A stretch of 64,000 bases of DNA from contig CANRDO010000010.1 of NCBI GenBank assembly GCA_947629385.1, positions 1-64,000 on the forward strand, in the 5' to 3' direction. The DNA is from an uncultured Lachnospiraceae bacterium. Its GTDB lineage: Bacteria; Bacillota; Clostridia; Lachnospirales; Lachnospiraceae. Both the position numbers and the translations under genes were made by a program. Within the stretch, counting starts at the first letter, position 1, and each line of letters starts with the position of its first letter. The notes beneath the pieces were generated by a model. That model was not told the DNA's origin and did not search any database. It worked only from the letters and a program-made list of their open reading frames with translations. Of this stretch, positions 9,991 through 20,662 are shown piece by piece.

Positions 9991-10626
9991 ATGAAGAAAG
10001 GGATTTTAGCAACAAAAGTCGGAATGACTCAAATCTTCAGTGACGACGGAGTGCTCACTCCGGTAACGGTTCTTCAGGCCGGCCCGTGTGTGGTCACACA
10101 GGTCAAGACGGTGGAGAACGACGGTTACAGTGCAGTGCAGGTCGGTTTTGTAGACAAGAGAGAAAAGCTTGTAGCGAAGCCGCAGAAGGGTGCGTTCGAC
10201 AAGGCGGGCGTCTCCTACAAGAGATATGTCAGAGAGTTCAAGTTTGAGGATGCCGAGAGCTACAGCGTAGCGCAGGAGATCAAGGCGGACATCTTTGCTG
10301 TGGGCGACAAGATCGACGCCACGGCCGTCTCCAAGGGCAAGGGCTTCCAAGGCGCGATCAAGAGACACGGCCAGCACAGAGGACCGATGACGCATGGTTC
10401 CAAGTATCATCGCCATGCAGGTTCCAACGGCGCCGCATCCGATCCGAGCAGAGTCTTCAAGGGAAAGAAGATGCCGGGACGCATGGGCGGCAAGCAGGTT
10501 ACGGTTCAGAATCTTGAGGTGGTCCGCGTGGACGCAGAGAACAACCTGATCTTGGTCAAGGGCGCAGTTCCGGGGCCGAAGAAGTCACTGGTTACGATCA
10601 AAGAGACTGTGAAGTCCGGTAATTAA
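9991..10626 (+). CDS. rplC: Ribosomal protein L3
   Basis: This 211-residue protein is L3, an early assembly protein of the 50S subunit near the peptidyl-transferase centre. It begins with [16 protein letters not shown] and has the conserved internal extension [22 protein letters not shown], residues that reach into the 23S core. AGGAGGT precedes the start. The 133-base gap after rpsJ contains nothing further that I recognise. Confidence 0.97.
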   Translation: MKKGILATKVGMTQIFSDDGVLTPVTVLQAGPCVVTQVKTVENDGYSAVQVGFVDKREKLVAKPQKGAFDKAGVSYKRYVREFKFEDAESYSVAQEIKADIFAVGDKIDATAVSKGKGFQGAIKRHGQHRGPMTHGSKYHRHAGSNGAASDPSRVFKGKKMPGRMGGKQVTVQNLEVVRVDAENNLILVKGAVPGPKKSLVTIKETVKSGN

Positions 10627-10656
10627 GCCTGAATTCGGGAAAGGAGGAAGACACAG

Positions 10657-11274
10657 ATGGCTAATGTATCTGTTTACAATATGGAAGGCAAAGAAGTTGG
10701 CACGATGGAGCTGAATGATGCCGTGTTCGGTGTGGAAGTCAACGAGCACCTTGTGCATCTGGCAGTTGTGAACCAGCTTGCGAATAAGCGTCAGGGGACA
10801 CAGAAGGCGAAGACCCGCTCTGAGGTTTCCGGTGGCGGCAAGAAGCCGTGGAGACAGAAGGGAACCGGTCACGCGAGACAGGGTTCGACGAGAGCTCCGC
10901 AGTGGACGGGCGGCGGCATCGTATTTGCCCCGACTCCGAGAGACTACTCCTTCAAGATGAATAAGAAGGAGAAGCAGCTTGCGATCAAGTCTGCTCTGAC
11001 CAGCAGAGTGCAGGAGAACAAACTGATCGTTCTCGATGAGCTGAAGTTCGACGCGATTAAGACGAAGAATATGAAGGCGGTTCTGGACGCGCTGAACGTG
11101 CAGAAGGCGCTGGTGGTACTGAACGACGATCAGAATGTGGTGCTTTCCGCGAGGAATATCGCTGATGTGAAGACAGCGTTCACGAACGCGATCAACGTGT
11201 TCGACATTCTGAAGTACAACACGGTAGTCCTCACGAAGGCTGCGGTGGAAGCGATTGAGGAGGTGTATGCATAA
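10657..11274 (+). CDS. rplD: Ribosomal protein L4
   Basis: This 205-residue protein is L4, which lines the polypeptide exit tunnel and in many bacteria represses its own operon by binding the S10 leader. The tunnel loop is visible as [20 protein letters not shown] followed by a Gly/Arg-rich stretch. GGAGG lies 8 bases before the ATG. Its stop overlaps the first base of rplW. Confidence 0.97.
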   Translation: MANVSVYNMEGKEVGTMELNDAVFGVEVNEHLVHLAVVNQLANKRQGTQKAKTRSEVSGGGKKPWRQKGTGHARQGSTRAPQWTGGGIVFAPTPRDYSFKMNKKEKQLAIKSALTSRVQENKLIVLDELKFDAIKTKNMKAVLDALNVQKALVVLNDDQNVVLSARNIADVKTAFTNAINVFDILKYNTVVLTKAAVEAIEEVYA

Positions 11275-11573
11275 TGGCAGATATCAAGTATTATGACGTC
11301 ATTCTCAAACCGGTAGTCACCGAGAAGAGTATGAACGCGATGGCTGAGAAGAAGTACACGTTCCTCGTTCATCCGGATGTCACGAAGACCCAGGTAAAGG
11401 AAGCGGTCGAGAAGATGTTCGAGGGGACCAAGGTCAAGAAGGTCAACACGATGAACCTCGACGGCAAGACCAGAAGGCGCGGCATGACCTTCGGCAAGAC
11501 GGCGAAGACGAAGAAAGCAATCGTTACGCTCACGGAAGACAGTAAAGATATTGAGATTTTCGAGGGGCTGTAG
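11274..11573 (+). CDS. rplW: Ribosomal protein L23
   Basis: L23 (99 residues) sits at the tunnel exit and is the docking site for trigger factor and the signal recognition particle. The N-terminus [18 protein letters not shown] and the C-terminal [12 protein letters not shown] segment are typical. It starts on the last base of the rplD stop (ATAATG), which suggests translational coupling. Confidence 0.97.
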   Translation: MADIKYYDVILKPVVTEKSMNAMAEKKYTFLVHPDVTKTQVKEAVEKMFEGTKVKKVNTMNLDGKTRRRGMTFGKTAKTKKAIVTLTEDSKDIEIFEGL

Positions 11574-11655
11574 GCACCCCTCACAACACACACGGGTGTG
11601 TTGAACGACTTATATGCGGCGACGCATGATAATTAATATCGAAAGGAGAAACATC

Positions 11656-12498
11656 ATGGGAATCAAGACATACAACCCATATACACCTTCCAGAAGACAC
11701 ATGACCGGTTCGGATTTTTCTGAGATCACGAAGAAGGAGCCGGAGAAGTCTCTTCTGGTATCACTGCAGAAGCAGTCGGGCCGTAACAACCAGGGCAAGA
11801 TCACGGTGAGACATCGCGGCGGCGGCTCCAGAAGAAAATACAGGATCATTGATTTTAAGAGAAACAAGGATGGTATCCCGGCAAAGGTACTCGGCATCGA
11901 GTACGATCCGAACAGGACGGCCAACATCGCTCTGATCTGCTACGCGGACGGCGAGAAGGCATACATCCTGGCGCCGCAGGGACTCAAGGACGGCATGACG
12001 ATCATGAACGGACCGCAGGCTGAGGTACATGTAGGCAACTGCCTGCCGCTCTCCGAGATCCCGGTTGGTACCATGGTCCACAATATCGAGCTCTACCCGG
12101 GACACGGCGGACAGATGGTTCGTTCCGCGGGCAACGGGGCACAGTTGATGGCGAAGGAAGGCAAGTACGCGACGCTGAGACTTCCGTCGGGCGAGATGAG
12201 AATGGTTCCGCTGAACTGCCGCGCGACCGTAGGCGTAGTCGGCAACGCAGAGCACAACCTGATCAACATCGGTAAGGCCGGAAGAAAGCGTCACATGGGC
12301 ATTCGCCCGACCGTCCGCGGTTCTGTCATGAACCCGAACGATCACCCGCACGGCGGCGGCGAGGGCAAGGCCGGTATCGGTCGTCCGGGTCCGAGCACTC
12401 CGTGGGGCAAGCCGGCACTCGGCCTGAAGACCAGGAAGCGCAAGAAAGCATCGAACAAGCTGATCATTAGAAGAAGAGATGGCAAGGCTATCAACTAG
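11656..12498 (+). CDS. rplB: Ribosomal protein L2
   Basis: L2 (280 residues) is a core 50S protein needed for subunit joining and peptidyl transfer. It starts [14 protein letters not shown] after GAAAGGAG, and the in-frame ATG 42 bases upstream is not used because it lacks a site. The C-terminal part carries [20 protein letters not shown], which holds the conserved histidine near the peptidyl-transferase centre, and a basic tail. Confidence 0.97.
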   Translation: MGIKTYNPYTPSRRHMTGSDFSEITKKEPEKSLLVSLQKQSGRNNQGKITVRHRGGGSRRKYRIIDFKRNKDGIPAKVLGIEYDPNRTANIALICYADGEKAYILAPQGLKDGMTIMNGPQAEVHVGNCLPLSEIPVGTMVHNIELYPGHGGQMVRSAGNGAQLMAKEGKYATLRLPSGEMRMVPLNCRATVGVVGNAEHNLINIGKAGRKRHMGIRPTVRGSVMNPNDHPHGGGEGKAGIGRPGPSTPWGKPALGLKTRKRKKASNKLIIRRRDGKAIN

Positions 12499-12525
12499 TA
12501 TTTGAATATTAAAGGAGGTAAACCA

Positions 12526-12807
12526 ATGGCTCGTTCATTGAAAAAAGGACCGTTTGCTGACGAAAGTTTACTGAAAAAAGTAGATGCCATGAATGCGGCA
12601 GGCAACAAGCAGGTGATCAAGACCTGGTCGCGCCGCTCCACAATTTTCCCGCAGATGGTTGGACATACGATCGCGGTTCATGACGGAAGAAAGCATGTGC
12701 CGGTATATATCACAGAGGATATGGTCGGTCACAAGCTCGGTGAGTTCGTCGTCACGAGAACCTACAGAGGACACGGCAAAGACGAGAAGAAATCCGGCGT
12801 CCGCTAA
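12526..12807 (+). CDS. rpsS: Ribosomal protein S19
   Basis: S19 (93 residues) lies in the 30S head and contacts S13 and the A-site tRNA. It starts [19 protein letters not shown] and contains [29 protein letters not shown] stands 8 bases before the ATG at 12526, so the in-frame ATG at 12502 is not taken. Confidence 0.97.
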   Translation: MARSLKKGPFADESLLKKVDAMNAAGNKQVIKTWSRRSTIFPQMVGHTIAVHDGRKHVPVYITEDMVGHKLGEFVVTRTYRGHGKDEKKSGVR

Positions 12808-12841
12808 CCGGCGCGGAAATTGAAAGGAGGCAATATCCAAA

Positions 12842-13228
12842 ATGGCGAAAGGACATAGATCCCAGATTAAGAGAGAGAGAAATGCTCAGAAGGATACGAG
12901 GCCGTCGGCTAAGCTGTCTTACGCGAGAGTTTCCGTTCAGAAGGCATGCTTCGTTCTGGATGCGATCAGAGGCAAGGATGTGCAGACTGCGCTCGCAATT
13001 GTGACTTACAATCCGAGATACGCTTCTGAGCTGATCGCGAAGCTGCTGAAGTCGGCGATCGCGAACGCTGAGAACAACAACGGTATGAATAGGGAGAACC
13101 TGTACGTAGAAGAGTGCTACGCGAACAAGGGCCCGACAATGAAGAGAATCAGACCGAGGGCGCAGGGCAGAGCTTACCGGATCGAGAAGCGCATGAGCCA
13201 CATCACTATCGTTCTGAATGAGAAATAA
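12842..13228 (+). CDS. rplV: Ribosomal protein L22
   Basis: L22 (128 residues) has a globular part on the 50S surface and a long beta hairpin reaching the exit tunnel. The hairpin region reads [20 protein letters not shown], the place where macrolide resistance mutations occur in other species. GAAAGGAGG precedes the start. It ends 11 bases before rpsC. Confidence 0.97.
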   Translation: MAKGHRSQIKRERNAQKDTRPSAKLSYARVSVQKACFVLDAIRGKDVQTALAIVTYNPRYASELIAKLLKSAIANAENNNGMNRENLYVEECYANKGPTMKRIRPRAQGRAYRIEKRMSHITIVLNEK

Positions 13229-13239
13229 GGAGGACAATC

Positions 13240-13890
13240 ATGGGACAGAAAGTTAATCCACACGGTCTTAGAGTCGGCGTTATCAAAGACTGGGATTCCA
13301 AATGGTACGCGGAAGCTGATTTCGCGGATTGCCTGGTCGAGGACCACGAGATCAGAAAATACCTGAAGAAGAGATTATACAGCGCAGGTGTCTCCAAGAT
13401 TGAAATCGAGAGAGCATCTGACCGCGTGAAAGTCGTCATCCATACCGCGAAGCCGGGCGTAGTCATCGGCAAGGGTGGCGCTGAGATCGAGAAGCTGAAG
13501 GCGGACCTTCAGAAGAAGATCGACAAGAAGCTGATCGTAGATATCAAGGAGATCAAGAGACCGGACAAGGACGCGCAGCTCGTTGCAGAGAACATCGCGC
13601 AGCAGCTTGAGAACCGTGTTTCCTTCCGCCGTGCGATGAAGTCCACGATGGGCAGGAGCATGAAGGCCGGCGCGCTCGGCATCAAGACGGCTGTATCCGG
13701 ACGTCTCGGCGGCGCGGACATCGCCCGTTCCGAGTTTTACAGCGAGGGTACGATTCCGCTTCAGACACTCAGAGCAGATATCGACTATGGATTTGCCGAG
13801 GCAGATACCACATACGGCAAGCTTGGCGTAAAGGTTTGGATCTACAAAGGCGAGGTACTTCCATCTAAAAAAGAAGGGAGCGATAAATAA
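13240..13890 (+). CDS. rpsC: Ribosomal protein S3
   Basis: S3 (216 residues) forms part of the mRNA entry channel. It starts [20 protein letters not shown] and carries a type-II KH domain with the GxxG loop in [16 protein letters not shown]. The C-terminal domain includes [19 protein letters not shown]. Its TAA shares its last base with the rplP start. Confidence 0.97.
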   Translation: MGQKVNPHGLRVGVIKDWDSKWYAEADFADCLVEDHEIRKYLKKRLYSAGVSKIEIERASDRVKVVIHTAKPGVVIGKGGAEIEKLKADLQKKIDKKLIVDIKEIKRPDKDAQLVAENIAQQLENRVSFRRAMKSTMGRSMKAGALGIKTAVSGRLGGADIARSEFYSEGTIPLQTLRADIDYGFAEADTTYGKLGVKVWIYKGEVLPSKKEGSDK

Positions 13891-14327
13891 TGTTAATGCC
13901 GAAAAGAGTTAAACGTCGTAAGCAGTTTCGCGGCTCCATGAAGGGCAAGGCGCTTCGTGGAAACACGATCACATACGGTGATTTCGGTCTCGTGGCGACA
14001 GAGCCGTGCTGGATCAAATCCAACCAGATCGAGGCAGCCCGTATTGCTATGACTCGTTATATCAAGCGTGGCGGTAAAGTCTGGATCAAGATCTTTCCGG
14101 ACAAACCGGTGACGGCAAAGCCGGCTGAGACGCGTATGGGTTCCGGTAAAGGAACACTGGAATACTGGGTAGCGGTCGTGAAACCGGGCCGCGTCATGTT
14201 CGAGCTGGCAGGCGTTCCTGATGATGTCGCCCGCGAGGCGCTGCGTCTTGCCATGCACAAGTTGCCCTGTAAATGTAAGATCGTTTCTCGTGCAGACTTA
14301 GAAGGCGGTGATAACAGTGAAAATTAA
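13890..14327 (+). CDS. rplP: Ribosomal protein L16
   Basis: L16 (145 residues) lies near the A-site and is a late assembly protein of the 50S subunit. It begins [20 protein letters not shown], and the conserved loop [19 protein letters not shown] is present. The start overlaps the rpsC stop by one base and the gene itself overlaps rpmC by 11 bases, so all three are translationally linked. Confidence 0.97.
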   Translation: MLMPKRVKRRKQFRGSMKGKALRGNTITYGDFGLVATEPCWIKSNQIEAARIAMTRYIKRGGKVWIKIFPDKPVTAKPAETRMGSGKGTLEYWVAVVKPGRVMFELAGVPDDVAREALRLAMHKLPCKCKIVSRADLEGGDNSEN

Positions 14328-14520
14328 TAAATATGTGGAAGAGTTGAAGAACAAGACAGCTGCGGAGCTGAACGAAGAATTAGTAGCTGCGAAGAAAGAG
14401 CTTTTCAATCTGAGATTCCAGAACGCGACGAATCAGCTCGATAACACAAGCAGGATCAAGGAGGTTCGCAAGAACATTGCCAGAATTCAGACTGTTATCA
14501 CTGAGAAGGCGAACGCATAA
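14317..14520 (+). CDS. rpmC: Ribosomal protein L29
   Basis: L29 (67 residues) is the small helical hairpin protein at the tunnel exit next to L23. The sequence [20 protein letters not shown] is the family signature. The GTG at 14317 is preferred over the GTG at 14308 because AAGGCGG at 14302-14308 is then properly spaced and the product starts [10 protein letters not shown] as in relatives. It overlaps the end of rplP. Confidence 0.93.
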   Translation: MKINKYVEELKNKTAAELNEELVAAKKELFNLRFQNATNQLDNTSRIKEVRKNIARIQTVITEKANA

Positions 14521-14594
14521 AATGAGTCCCGGCAACTGTTCGGCCCGCGAAGGGCGCGAAACGGCTGCATGACGGAGAGAAAGGAGAATATTCC

Positions 14595-14849
14595 GTGGAA
14601 AGAAATCTTAGAAAGACCCGTACCGGTAAGGTCGTCAGCGATAGAATGGACAAAACGATCGTTGTCGCGGTAGAGGATCACGTAAGACATCCGCTTTACA
14701 ACAAGATCGTGAAGAAAACCTACAAGCTCAAGGCTCACGACGAGAACAACGAGTGCAATATCGGAGACACTGTGAAGGTAATGGAGACAAGGCCGCTGTC
14801 CAAGGATAAGAGATGGAGACTTGTCGAGATCGTGGAGAAAGTGAAATAA
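14595..14849 (+). CDS. rpsQ: Ribosomal protein S17
   Basis: S17 (84 residues) is a primary 16S rRNA-binding protein with an OB fold. [20 protein letters not shown] and [20 protein letters not shown] are the family hallmarks. It uses a GTG start with GAGAAAGGAG upstream. The 74 bases before it contain a G/C-rich hairpin-prone stretch of unknown role. Confidence 0.97.
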   Translation: MERNLRKTRTGKVVSDRMDKTIVVAVEDHVRHPLYNKIVKKTYKLKAHDENNECNIGDTVKVMETRPLSKDKRWRLVEIVEKVK

Positions 14850-14867
14850 TATAGGAGGTATGTCGGC

Positions 14868-15236
14868 ATGGTACAGCAGGAAACCAGACTGAGAGTTGCC
14901 GATAACACCGGCGCAAAAGAGCTTCTGTGCATTCGTGTTATGGGTGGTTCTACAAGAAGATATGCAGGTATTGGCGATATCATCGTTGCTTCCGTTAAAG
15001 ATGCAACGCCAGGCGGTGTTGTCAAAAAGGGCGACGTTGTGAAGGCGGTCGTAGTCCGCACGGTGAAGGGCGTCCGCCGCAAAGATGGTTCTTACATCAG
15101 ATTTGATGAGAACGCGGCTGTCATCATCAAGGATGACATGACCCCGAGAGGAACCCGTATTTTTGGACCGGTGGCAAGGGAGCTTCGTGACAAGAAATTC
15201 ATGAAGATCGTTTCTCTGGCTCCGGAAGTATTATAA
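14868..15236 (+). CDS. rplN: Ribosomal protein L14
   Basis: L14 (122 residues) lies at the subunit interface. It starts [19 protein letters not shown], contains [20 protein letters not shown] and [20 protein letters not shown], and has the exact usual length. TAGGAGGT precedes the start. Confidence 0.98.
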   Translation: MVQQETRLRVADNTGAKELLCIRVMGGSTRRYAGIGDIIVASVKDATPGGVVKKGDVVKAVVVRTVKGVRRKDGSYIRFDENAAVIIKDDMTPRGTRIFGPVARELRDKKFMKIVSLAPEVL

Positions 15237-15249
15237 GGAGGGCCGAAGC

Positions 15250-15549
15250 ATGAATAAGATCAAGACAGGCGATACGGTCGTTGTGATCGCAGGTAAGGAT
15301 AAGGGCAAGGACGGCAAGGTCCTGGCTGTCAAGGACGGCAAGGTCCTCGTTGAGGGCATCGGCATGGTGACGAAGCATACGAAGCCGTCGGCTGCGAACC
15401 AGCAGGGAGGCATCGTGCAGAAGGAGTCCTACATCGACGCGTCCAACGTAATGTATCTGCATAACGGCAAGGCGACACGCATCGGTTTCAAAGTAGAAGA
15501 CGGTAAGAAGGTCCGCGTGGCGAAGTCTACCGGCGAAGTGATCAAATAA
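15250..15549 (+). CDS. rplX: Ribosomal protein L24
   Basis: L24 (99 residues) starts assembly of the 50S subunit and ends up near the tunnel exit. Its KOW motif is [18 protein letters not shown], and the segment [19 protein letters not shown] follows. AAGGAGG lies 8 bases before the ATG. Confidence 0.97.
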   Translation: MNKIKTGDTVVVIAGKDKGKDGKVLAVKDGKVLVEGIGMVTKHTKPSAANQQGGIVQKESYIDASNVMYLHNGKATRIGFKVEDGKKVRVAKSTGEVIK

Positions 15550-15578
15550 GAGACTATGGAGAGAGGAGGTCGCACAAG

Positions 15579-16121
15579 TTGAGCAGACTGAAAGAGATTT
15601 ATCAGAATGAGATCGTAGACGCTATGATCAAAAAATTTGGATATAAAAACGTGATGGAAGTGCCGAAGCTTGACAAGGTCGTCGTCAACATGGGCGTCGG
15701 CGAGGCCAAGGAAAACGCGAAGGTGCTCGAGTCCGCGGTCAAGGACATGGAAACCATCACCGGCCAGAAGGCGGTTCTGACGAAGGCGAAGAATTCTGTC
15801 GCGAACTTCAAGATCAGAGAAGGCATGGCGATCGGATGCAAGACGACGCTGCGCGGTGAGAAGATGTATGATTTCGTAGATCGTCTCATCAACCTCGCGC
15901 TTCCGCGCGTGCGTGACTTCAGAGGCGTGAATCCGAACGCATTCGACGGCAGAGGAAATTATGCTCTGGGTATCAAGGAGCAGCTGATCTTCCCGGAGAT
16001 CGAGTACGACAAGATTGACAAGGTAAGAGGTATGGACGTGATCTTTGTCACGACAGCGAAGACGGACGAGGAAGCCCGCGAGCTGCTGAGACTGTTCAAC
16101 ATGCCGTTCACGAGACAGTAA
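15579..16121 (+). CDS. rplE: Ribosomal protein L5
   Basis: L5 (180 residues) binds 5S rRNA and the P-site t[22 protein letters not shown] and [20 protein letters not shown] are typical. It uses a TTG start, supported by GAGAGGAGG at 15560-15568 and by the conserved beginning [12 protein letters not shown]. Confidence 0.97.
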   Translation: MSRLKEIYQNEIVDAMIKKFGYKNVMEVPKLDKVVVNMGVGEAKENAKVLESAVKDMETITGQKAVLTKAKNSVANFKIREGMAIGCKTTLRGEKMYDFVDRLINLALPRVRDFRGVNPNAFDGRGNYALGIKEQLIFPEIEYDKIDKVRGMDVIFVTTAKTDEEARELLRLFNMPFTRQ

Positions 16122-16138
16122 TTTAGGAGGAAAATCTC

Positions 16139-16324
16139 ATGGCAAAAACAGCAATGAAAATCAAACAGCAGCGCAAACAGAAATTCTCCACGAGAGAGTA
16201 CACACGCTGCAGAATCTGCGGTCGTCCGCATGCATACCTGAGAAAGTACGGCATCTGCCGTATCTGCTTCCGCGAGCTGGCATACAAGGGCCAGATCCCG
16301 GGCGTGAGAAAAGCATCTTGGTGA
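16139..16324 (+). CDS. rpsN: Ribosomal protein S14, zinc type
   Basis: S14 (61 residues) is the short zinc-ribbon form. Cys24, Cys27, Cys40 and Cys43 form the CxxC-x12-CxxC zinc site in [20 protein letters not shown]. It sits in the 30S head. It ends 184 bases before rpsH, an unusually long gap inside this operon that holds a hairpin-rich element. Confidence 0.97.
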   Translation: MAKTAMKIKQQRKQKFSTREYTRCRICGRPHAYLRKYGICRICFRELAYKGQIPGVRKASW

Positions 16325-16500
16325 GACCGAAAGCAAGTGGCATTGAGCATTTGACGAAAACGAGCGAAGCGAAGTTTGAGTTTAGTGCGAAAGCCCACCT
16401 GGGCACTTGACGAGTGCCAAGCGAAGCGCGGCGGCGAGTATAGTGACCATGGTGTTGCCGCTTGAAAACGTTATGTATAAGTCTGATTTTAATTAGGAGG
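16325..16500. repeat. Hairpin-rich non-coding insert between rpsN and rpsH
   Basis: The 184-base gap breaks otherwise tight spacing in the operon. It contains the stems GCCC/GGGC (16393-16396, 16401-16404) and GGCACT/AGTGCC (16402-16407, 16413-16418), which compete with each other, and several copies of the motif GCGAAGCG. No ORF or promoter is convincing. It resembles other structured intergenic stretches here but shares no long identity with them. Confidence 0.45.
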
Positions 16501-16508
16501 AAACTATC

Positions 16509-16910
16509 ATGACAATGAGTGATCCGATTGCAGATATGCTTACAAGAATCCGTAATGCAAACACTGCAAAACATGATACTGTAGATGTTCCGGCATCTAA
16601 GATGAAAATCGCAATCGCAAACATCCTTCTCGACGAGGGATACATTCAGAAGTATGATCTGCTTGAAGATGGCGTGATCAAGACCATCCACATCACGCTG
16701 AAATACGGCGCTGATAAGAACGAGAAGATCATCACGGGCCTGAAGAGAATCTCGAAGCCGGGTCTGCGTGTGTACGCCGGCAAAGACAATCTTCCGAGGG
16801 TACTTGGCGGACTGGGGATCGCGATCCTCTCCACGAACCAGGGCGTAATCACCGACAAGCAGGCGAGAAAGCTGCAGGTCGGCGGCGAAGTATTGGCGTT
16901 TGTTTGGTGA
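16509..16910 (+). CDS. rpsH: Ribosomal protein S8
   Basis: S8 (133 residues) is a primary binder of the 16S central domain and in E. coli the repressor of the spc operon. It starts [18 protein letters not shown], and the C-terminal RNA-binding part reads [28 protein letters not shown] precedes the ATG. Confidence 0.97.
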   Translation: MTMSDPIADMLTRIRNANTAKHDTVDVPASKMKIAIANILLDEGYIQKYDLLEDGVIKTIHITLKYGADKNEKIITGLKRISKPGLRVYAGKDNLPRVLGGLGIAILSTNQGVITDKQARKLQVGGEVLAFVW

Positions 16911-16992
16911 CCGGCGCCAATTAATTAAAACTGAAAACAGAGGAAGCGTAACGAGGTGCTTCCTCCGAAAATCTAAGTAAGGAGGAACAGGC

Positions 16993-17532
16993 ATGTCACG
17001 TATAGGAAGAATGCCAATTGCGATTCCGGCCGGCGTTACGGTTGATATCGCGGAAGGTAACAAGGTTACCGTAAAGGGCCCGAAGGGGACTCTGGAGAGA
17101 GTGCTCCCGAAGGAGATGGAAATTAAAATGGAAGACGGTCATGTGACAGTCGCAAGGCCGAATGATCTGAAGAAGATGAAATCTCTCCACGGACTTACCA
17201 GAACGCTGATCCACAACATGGTAGTGGGCGTCAGCGAGGGTTACACGAAGACTCTGGAGGTAAACGGCGTCGGTTACAGAGCAGCGAAGGCTGGCAAGAG
17301 ATTGACTCTGACGCTCGGTTACTCCCATCCGGTAGATATGGACGATCCGGAAGGTATCACGACCACGGTAGACGGCAACAAGATTATCGTCTCCGGCATC
17401 AACAAGGAGCAGGTCGGACAGTATGCAGCCGAGATCAGAGAGAAGAGAAAGCCGGAGCCGTACAAGGGCAAGGGTATCAAGTATGCGGATGAAGTGATCA
17501 GACGCAAGGTTGGTAAGACCGGTAAAAAATAA
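16993..17532 (+). CDS. rplF: Ribosomal protein L6
   Basis: L6 (179 residues) has two similar domains and lies near the GTPase-associated region of the 50S subunit. [20 protein letters not shown] opens it and [20 protein letters not shown] closes it, as is usual. AAGGAGG lies before the start. Confidence 0.97.
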   Translation: MSRIGRMPIAIPAGVTVDIAEGNKVTVKGPKGTLERVLPKEMEIKMEDGHVTVARPNDLKKMKSLHGLTRTLIHNMVVGVSEGYTKTLEVNGVGYRAAKAGKRLTLTLGYSHPVDMDDPEGITTTVDGNKIIVSGINKEQVGQYAAEIREKRKPEPYKGKGIKYADEVIRRKVGKTGKK

Positions 17533-17584
17533 GTGACCGGTAAGAGATCAGACAGTCACAAAAATAAATAAGGAGAGTGTGAGA

Positions 17585-17953
17585 ATGGTTAGCAAAGAAT
17601 CAAGAACTAAAGTTCGTTTGAATAAGCATAGAAAGATCCGCAACCGTTTCAGCGGCACATCGGAGAGACCGCGTCTTGCCGTGTTCAGAAGCAACAACCA
17701 TATGTATGCTCAGATCATTGACGACACAGTGGGCAACACGCTGGTTTCCGCAAGCACGCTTCAGAAGGATGTCAAGGCTGAGCTCGAGAAGACGAACAAC
17801 GTTGACGCAGCCGCGCATCTTGGAACGGTGATTGCAAAGAAGGCTCTGGAGAAGGGGATCAAGACGGTGGTCTTCGACAGAGGTGGTTTCATTTACCAGG
17901 GCAAGGTCAAGGCGCTGGCTGAGGCAGCCAGAGAAGCCGGACTGGAATTCTAA
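17585..17953 (+). CDS. rplR: Ribosomal protein L18
   Basis: L18 (122 residues) binds 5S rRNA in the central protuberance. Typical segments are [20 protein letters not shown] and [20 protein letters not shown]. The ATG at 17585 after AAGGAGAG is chosen over a GTG two codons upstream. Confidence 0.96.
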   Translation: MVSKESRTKVRLNKHRKIRNRFSGTSERPRLAVFRSNNHMYAQIIDDTVGNTLVSASTLQKDVKAELEKTNNVDAAAHLGTVIAKKALEKGIKTVVFDRGGFIYQGKVKALAEAAREAGLEF

Positions 17954-17970
17954 GAAGGAGGAAATAGCAC

Positions 17971-18477
17971 ATGAGACATGAGATTATTGATCCGAATCAG
18001 TTCGAGCTGACTGATAAGGTCGTGTCGATCAAACGTGTATCCAAAACCGTTAAGGGTGGACGTAACATGCGTTTCACGGCCCTGGTTGTGGTAGGAGACG
18101 GCAATGGTCACATCGGAGCGGGCCTCGGGAAGGCTACGGAGATCCCGGAGGCGATCCGTAAGGGCAAGGAGGACGCGATGAAGAAGCTGATCTGCGTGGC
18201 GAGAAACGACGACGCGAGCGTTCCGCATGATTTCATCGGCAAGTTTGGAGGAGCTTCTGTGCTGCTCAAGCGTGCTCCGGAAGGTACCGGTATCATCGCG
18301 GGTGGTCCGGCGCGTAACGTGCTGGAGCTTGCGGGTATCCGCAACATCCGTACAAAGTCGCTTGGCTCCAACAATAAGCAGAACGTAGTCCTTGCGACAC
18401 TGGAAGCGCTCAAGCAGATGAAGTCCCCGGAGGAAGTCGCAAGACTTCGCGGCAAGTCCATAGAAGAGATCCTGTAA
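17971..18477 (+). CDS. rpsE: Ribosomal protein S5
   Basis: S5 (168 residues) helps form the mRNA entry channel and affects decoding accuracy. The double-stranded RNA-binding part contains [20 protein letters not shown], and the C-terminal domain contains [26 protein letters not shown] precedes the start. Confidence 0.97.
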   Translation: MRHEIIDPNQFELTDKVVSIKRVSKTVKGGRNMRFTALVVVGDGNGHIGAGLGKATEIPEAIRKGKEDAMKKLICVARNDDASVPHDFIGKFGGASVLLKRAPEGTGIIAGGPARNVLELAGIRNIRTKSLGSNNKQNVVLATLEALKQMKSPEEVARLRGKSIEEIL

Positions 18478-18530
18478 CCGTTTGGCTGCAGCCGGACAGT
18501 TATGAGATTTTGAGATAGGAGGGTGAAATC

Positions 18531-18713
18531 ATGGCAGATAAATTGAAGATCACATTGGTAAAGTCACCGATCGGAGCCGTTCCGAAGCATCGCGCGACCG
18601 TCAAGGCGCTTGGCCTTACCAAGATGCACAAGACAGTAGAGATGCCGGACAACGCGGCGGTCAGAGGCATGATCGCGCAGGTGTCCTATATGGTGAAAGT
18701 GGAAGAAGCATAA
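18531..18713 (+). CDS. rpmD: Ribosomal protein L30
   Basis: L30 (60 residues) is the short bacterial form, recognised by [20 protein letters not shown] and by [28 protein letters not shown] lies 8 bases before the ATG. It has its usual place between rpsE and rplO. Confidence 0.97.
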   Translation: MADKLKITLVKSPIGAVPKHRATVKALGLTKMHKTVEMPDNAAVRGMIAQVSYMVKVEEA

Positions 18714-18743
18714 TTAAGTAATTTCAGATAAGGAGGTGTCATC

Positions 18744-19184
18744 ATGGATTTATCAAACTTGAGACCGGCGGAAGGTTCCGTTCAGAGCGATAATTTCAGG
18801 AGAGGACGCGGACATGGTTCGGGAAACGGCAAGACGGCCGGCAAGGGACATAAAGGACAGAAGGCTCGTTCCGGAGCTCCGAGAGTCGGCTTTGAAGGCG
18901 GTCAGATGCCTTTGTACAGACGTCTTCCGAAGAGAGGCTTCACCAACCCGAACGCGAAGGAGATCGAGACGATCAGCCTTGGCGCACTGGAGGTATTTGA
19001 TAACGATACAGAGGTAACGGTCGAGAAGCTGATCGAGGCAGGCATCATCAAGAAGGCGAAGGATGGTGTCAAGGTGCTGAGCAAGGGTACCCTGACGAAG
19101 AAGCTTACCGTGAAAGTAAATGCCTACAGCGAGAGTGCGAAAGCAAAGATCGAAGAGTTAGGTGGAAAAGCAGAGGTGATCTGA
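18744..19184 (+). CDS. rplO: Ribosomal protein L15
   Basis: L15 (146 residues) is a late-assembly 50S protein. The Gly/Lys-rich N-terminal tail [20 protein letters not shown] and the segment [20 protein letters not shown] are diagnostic. It ends one base before the secY start region, so the two are probably co-translated. Confidence 0.97.
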   Translation: MDLSNLRPAEGSVQSDNFRRGRGHGSGNGKTAGKGHKGQKARSGAPRVGFEGGQMPLYRRLPKRGFTNPNAKEIETISLGALEVFDNDTEVTVEKLIEAGIIKKAKDGVKVLSKGTLTKKLTVKVNAYSESAKAKIEELGGKAEVI

Positions 19185-19185
19185 T

Positions 19186-20502
19186 ATGTTAGAAACGCTG
19201 AGAAATGCATTCCGAATCAAAGACATCCGCAAGAAGCTGTTCTTTACATTCTGCATGATTGTCGTGATTCGGATGGGGTCACAGCTTCCGATCCCGGGAG
19301 TGGACAGAAACTATTTCGCACAGTGGTTTGCTCAGCAGTCGAGCGATGCTTTTAACTTTTTCTCTGCATTTACCGGTGGTTCCTTTGAGAGAATGTCGAT
19401 TTTTGCATTGAGCATTACCCCGTATATCACATCATCTATTATTATGCAGCTCATGACCATCGCGATTCCAGCGTTGGAGGAGATGCACAGAGATGGTGAA
19501 GAGGGACGCAAGAAGATTGCATCTATCACCCGTTATGTGACAGTGGCACTCGCCTTGATTGAGAGTATCGCGATGACGATCGGTTTCGGCAATTCCGGGC
19601 TGATCCCGAACATGAATATCCTGAGCGGATTTACGGTAGTCGCGGCGCTCACGGCAGGAAGTGCTTTCCTGATGTGGATCGGTGAGCGGATTACGGAGAA
19701 CGGAGTAGGAAATGGTATCTCCATCGTCCTGCTGGTGAATATCCTCTCCAGCATCCCGGGCGATATCACAGGCCTGTTCGAGCTGTTTGTCCGCGGCAAG
19801 AGTCTTGCGAAGGGCGGATTTGCGGCGCTGATTATTATCGCAGTGATTCTGGTTACGATTGTGCTTGTCATTCTTCTTGACGACGCGCAGAGGAGAATTC
19901 CCGTGCAGTACGCCAAGAAGATGCAGGGACGTAAGATGCTGGGCGGCCAGTCGACCTACATTCCGCTGAAGGTCAACACGGCCGGCGTTATTCCGGTTAT
20001 CTTCGCTTCCTCGCTGATGTCGATCCCGCAGATCATCATGTCCTTTACAGGTAAAAACGCGGGCACGGGCGTCGGTGGAACAATCCTTGGGATGCTGAGC
20101 CAGAACAATTGGTTCAACCTGAGCCATCCGGTGTATTCAGTCGGATTGCTTCTGTATATTGCTCTGATTGTATTCTTCGCATATTTCTATACTTCGATCA
20201 CCTTCAACCCGATTGAGGTTGCGGATAATATGAAGAAGCAGGGCGGATTTATTCCGGGTATTCGACCGGGCAAGCCGACCACGGATTATCTGAATAAGGT
20301 TCTCGGGTACATCATTATCCTGGGCGCGATCGGACTGATCATCGTGGTGCTGATCCCGATCTTCTTCAATGGGATGTTTGGGGCGCAGGTTTCCTTCGGC
20401 GGAACCTCCATCATCATCATTGTCGGTGTTATCCTGGAGACGTTAAAACAGATCGAATCCCAGATGCTGGTACGCAACTATAAGGGATTCCTGACTGATT
20501 AA
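19186..20502 (+). CDS. secY: Preprotein translocase subunit SecY
   Basis: SecY (438 residues) is the channel of the Sec translocon in the cytoplasmic membrane. About ten hydrophobic helices are visible. The plug and pore region around RMGSQLPIPGVD, the cytoplasmic loop RRIPVQYAKKMQGRKM and the C-terminal loop DNMKKQGGFIPGIRPGKPT are all conserved. GGTGATCTGAT spacing after rplO suggests coupling. It is required for insertion of the many membrane proteins encoded nearby. Confidence 0.98.
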   Translation: MLETLRNAFRIKDIRKKLFFTFCMIVVIRMGSQLPIPGVDRNYFAQWFAQQSSDAFNFFSAFTGGSFERMSIFALSITPYITSSIIMQLMTIAIPALEEMHRDGEEGRKKIASITRYVTVALALIESIAMTIGFGNSGLIPNMNILSGFTVVAALTAGSAFLMWIGERITENGVGNGISIVLLVNILSSIPGDITGLFELFVRGKSLAKGGFAALIIIAVILVTIVLVILLDDAQRRIPVQYAKKMQGRKMLGGQSTYIPLKVNTAGVIPVIFASSLMSIPQIIMSFTGKNAGTGVGGTILGMLSQNNWFNLSHPVYSVGLLLYIALIVFFAYFYTSITFNPIEVADNMKKQGGFIPGIRPGKPTTDYLNKVLGYIIILGAIGLIIVVLIPIFFNGMFGAQVSFGGTSIIIIVGVILETLKQIESQMLVRNYKGFLTD

Positions 20503-20598
20503 ATTTGAAGTGTACTTTTCCCGACTGTGCAAAAGAGGTTTTCGGACAGCTTTTGGTGCGTCCGGGGAGAGTGCACTCAAATGCATTTTATGAAAAAG

Positions 20599-20643
20599 GA
20601 TTGCGGAAGCGCCGTCAGGTGTGAAGCAATCTGTGGTTTTTTG
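20599..20643 (+). terminator. Weak terminator-like hairpin between secY and adk
   Basis: GATTGC (20599-20604) pairs with GCAATC (20626-20631) and a T run follows from about 20637, still 20 bases before adk. The loop is long (21 bases), so at most it would lower readthrough into adk-map. The rest of the secY-adk gap shows nothing clear. Confidence 0.3.
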
Positions 20644-20662
20644 TGGGAGAGGTGGTAAGACT

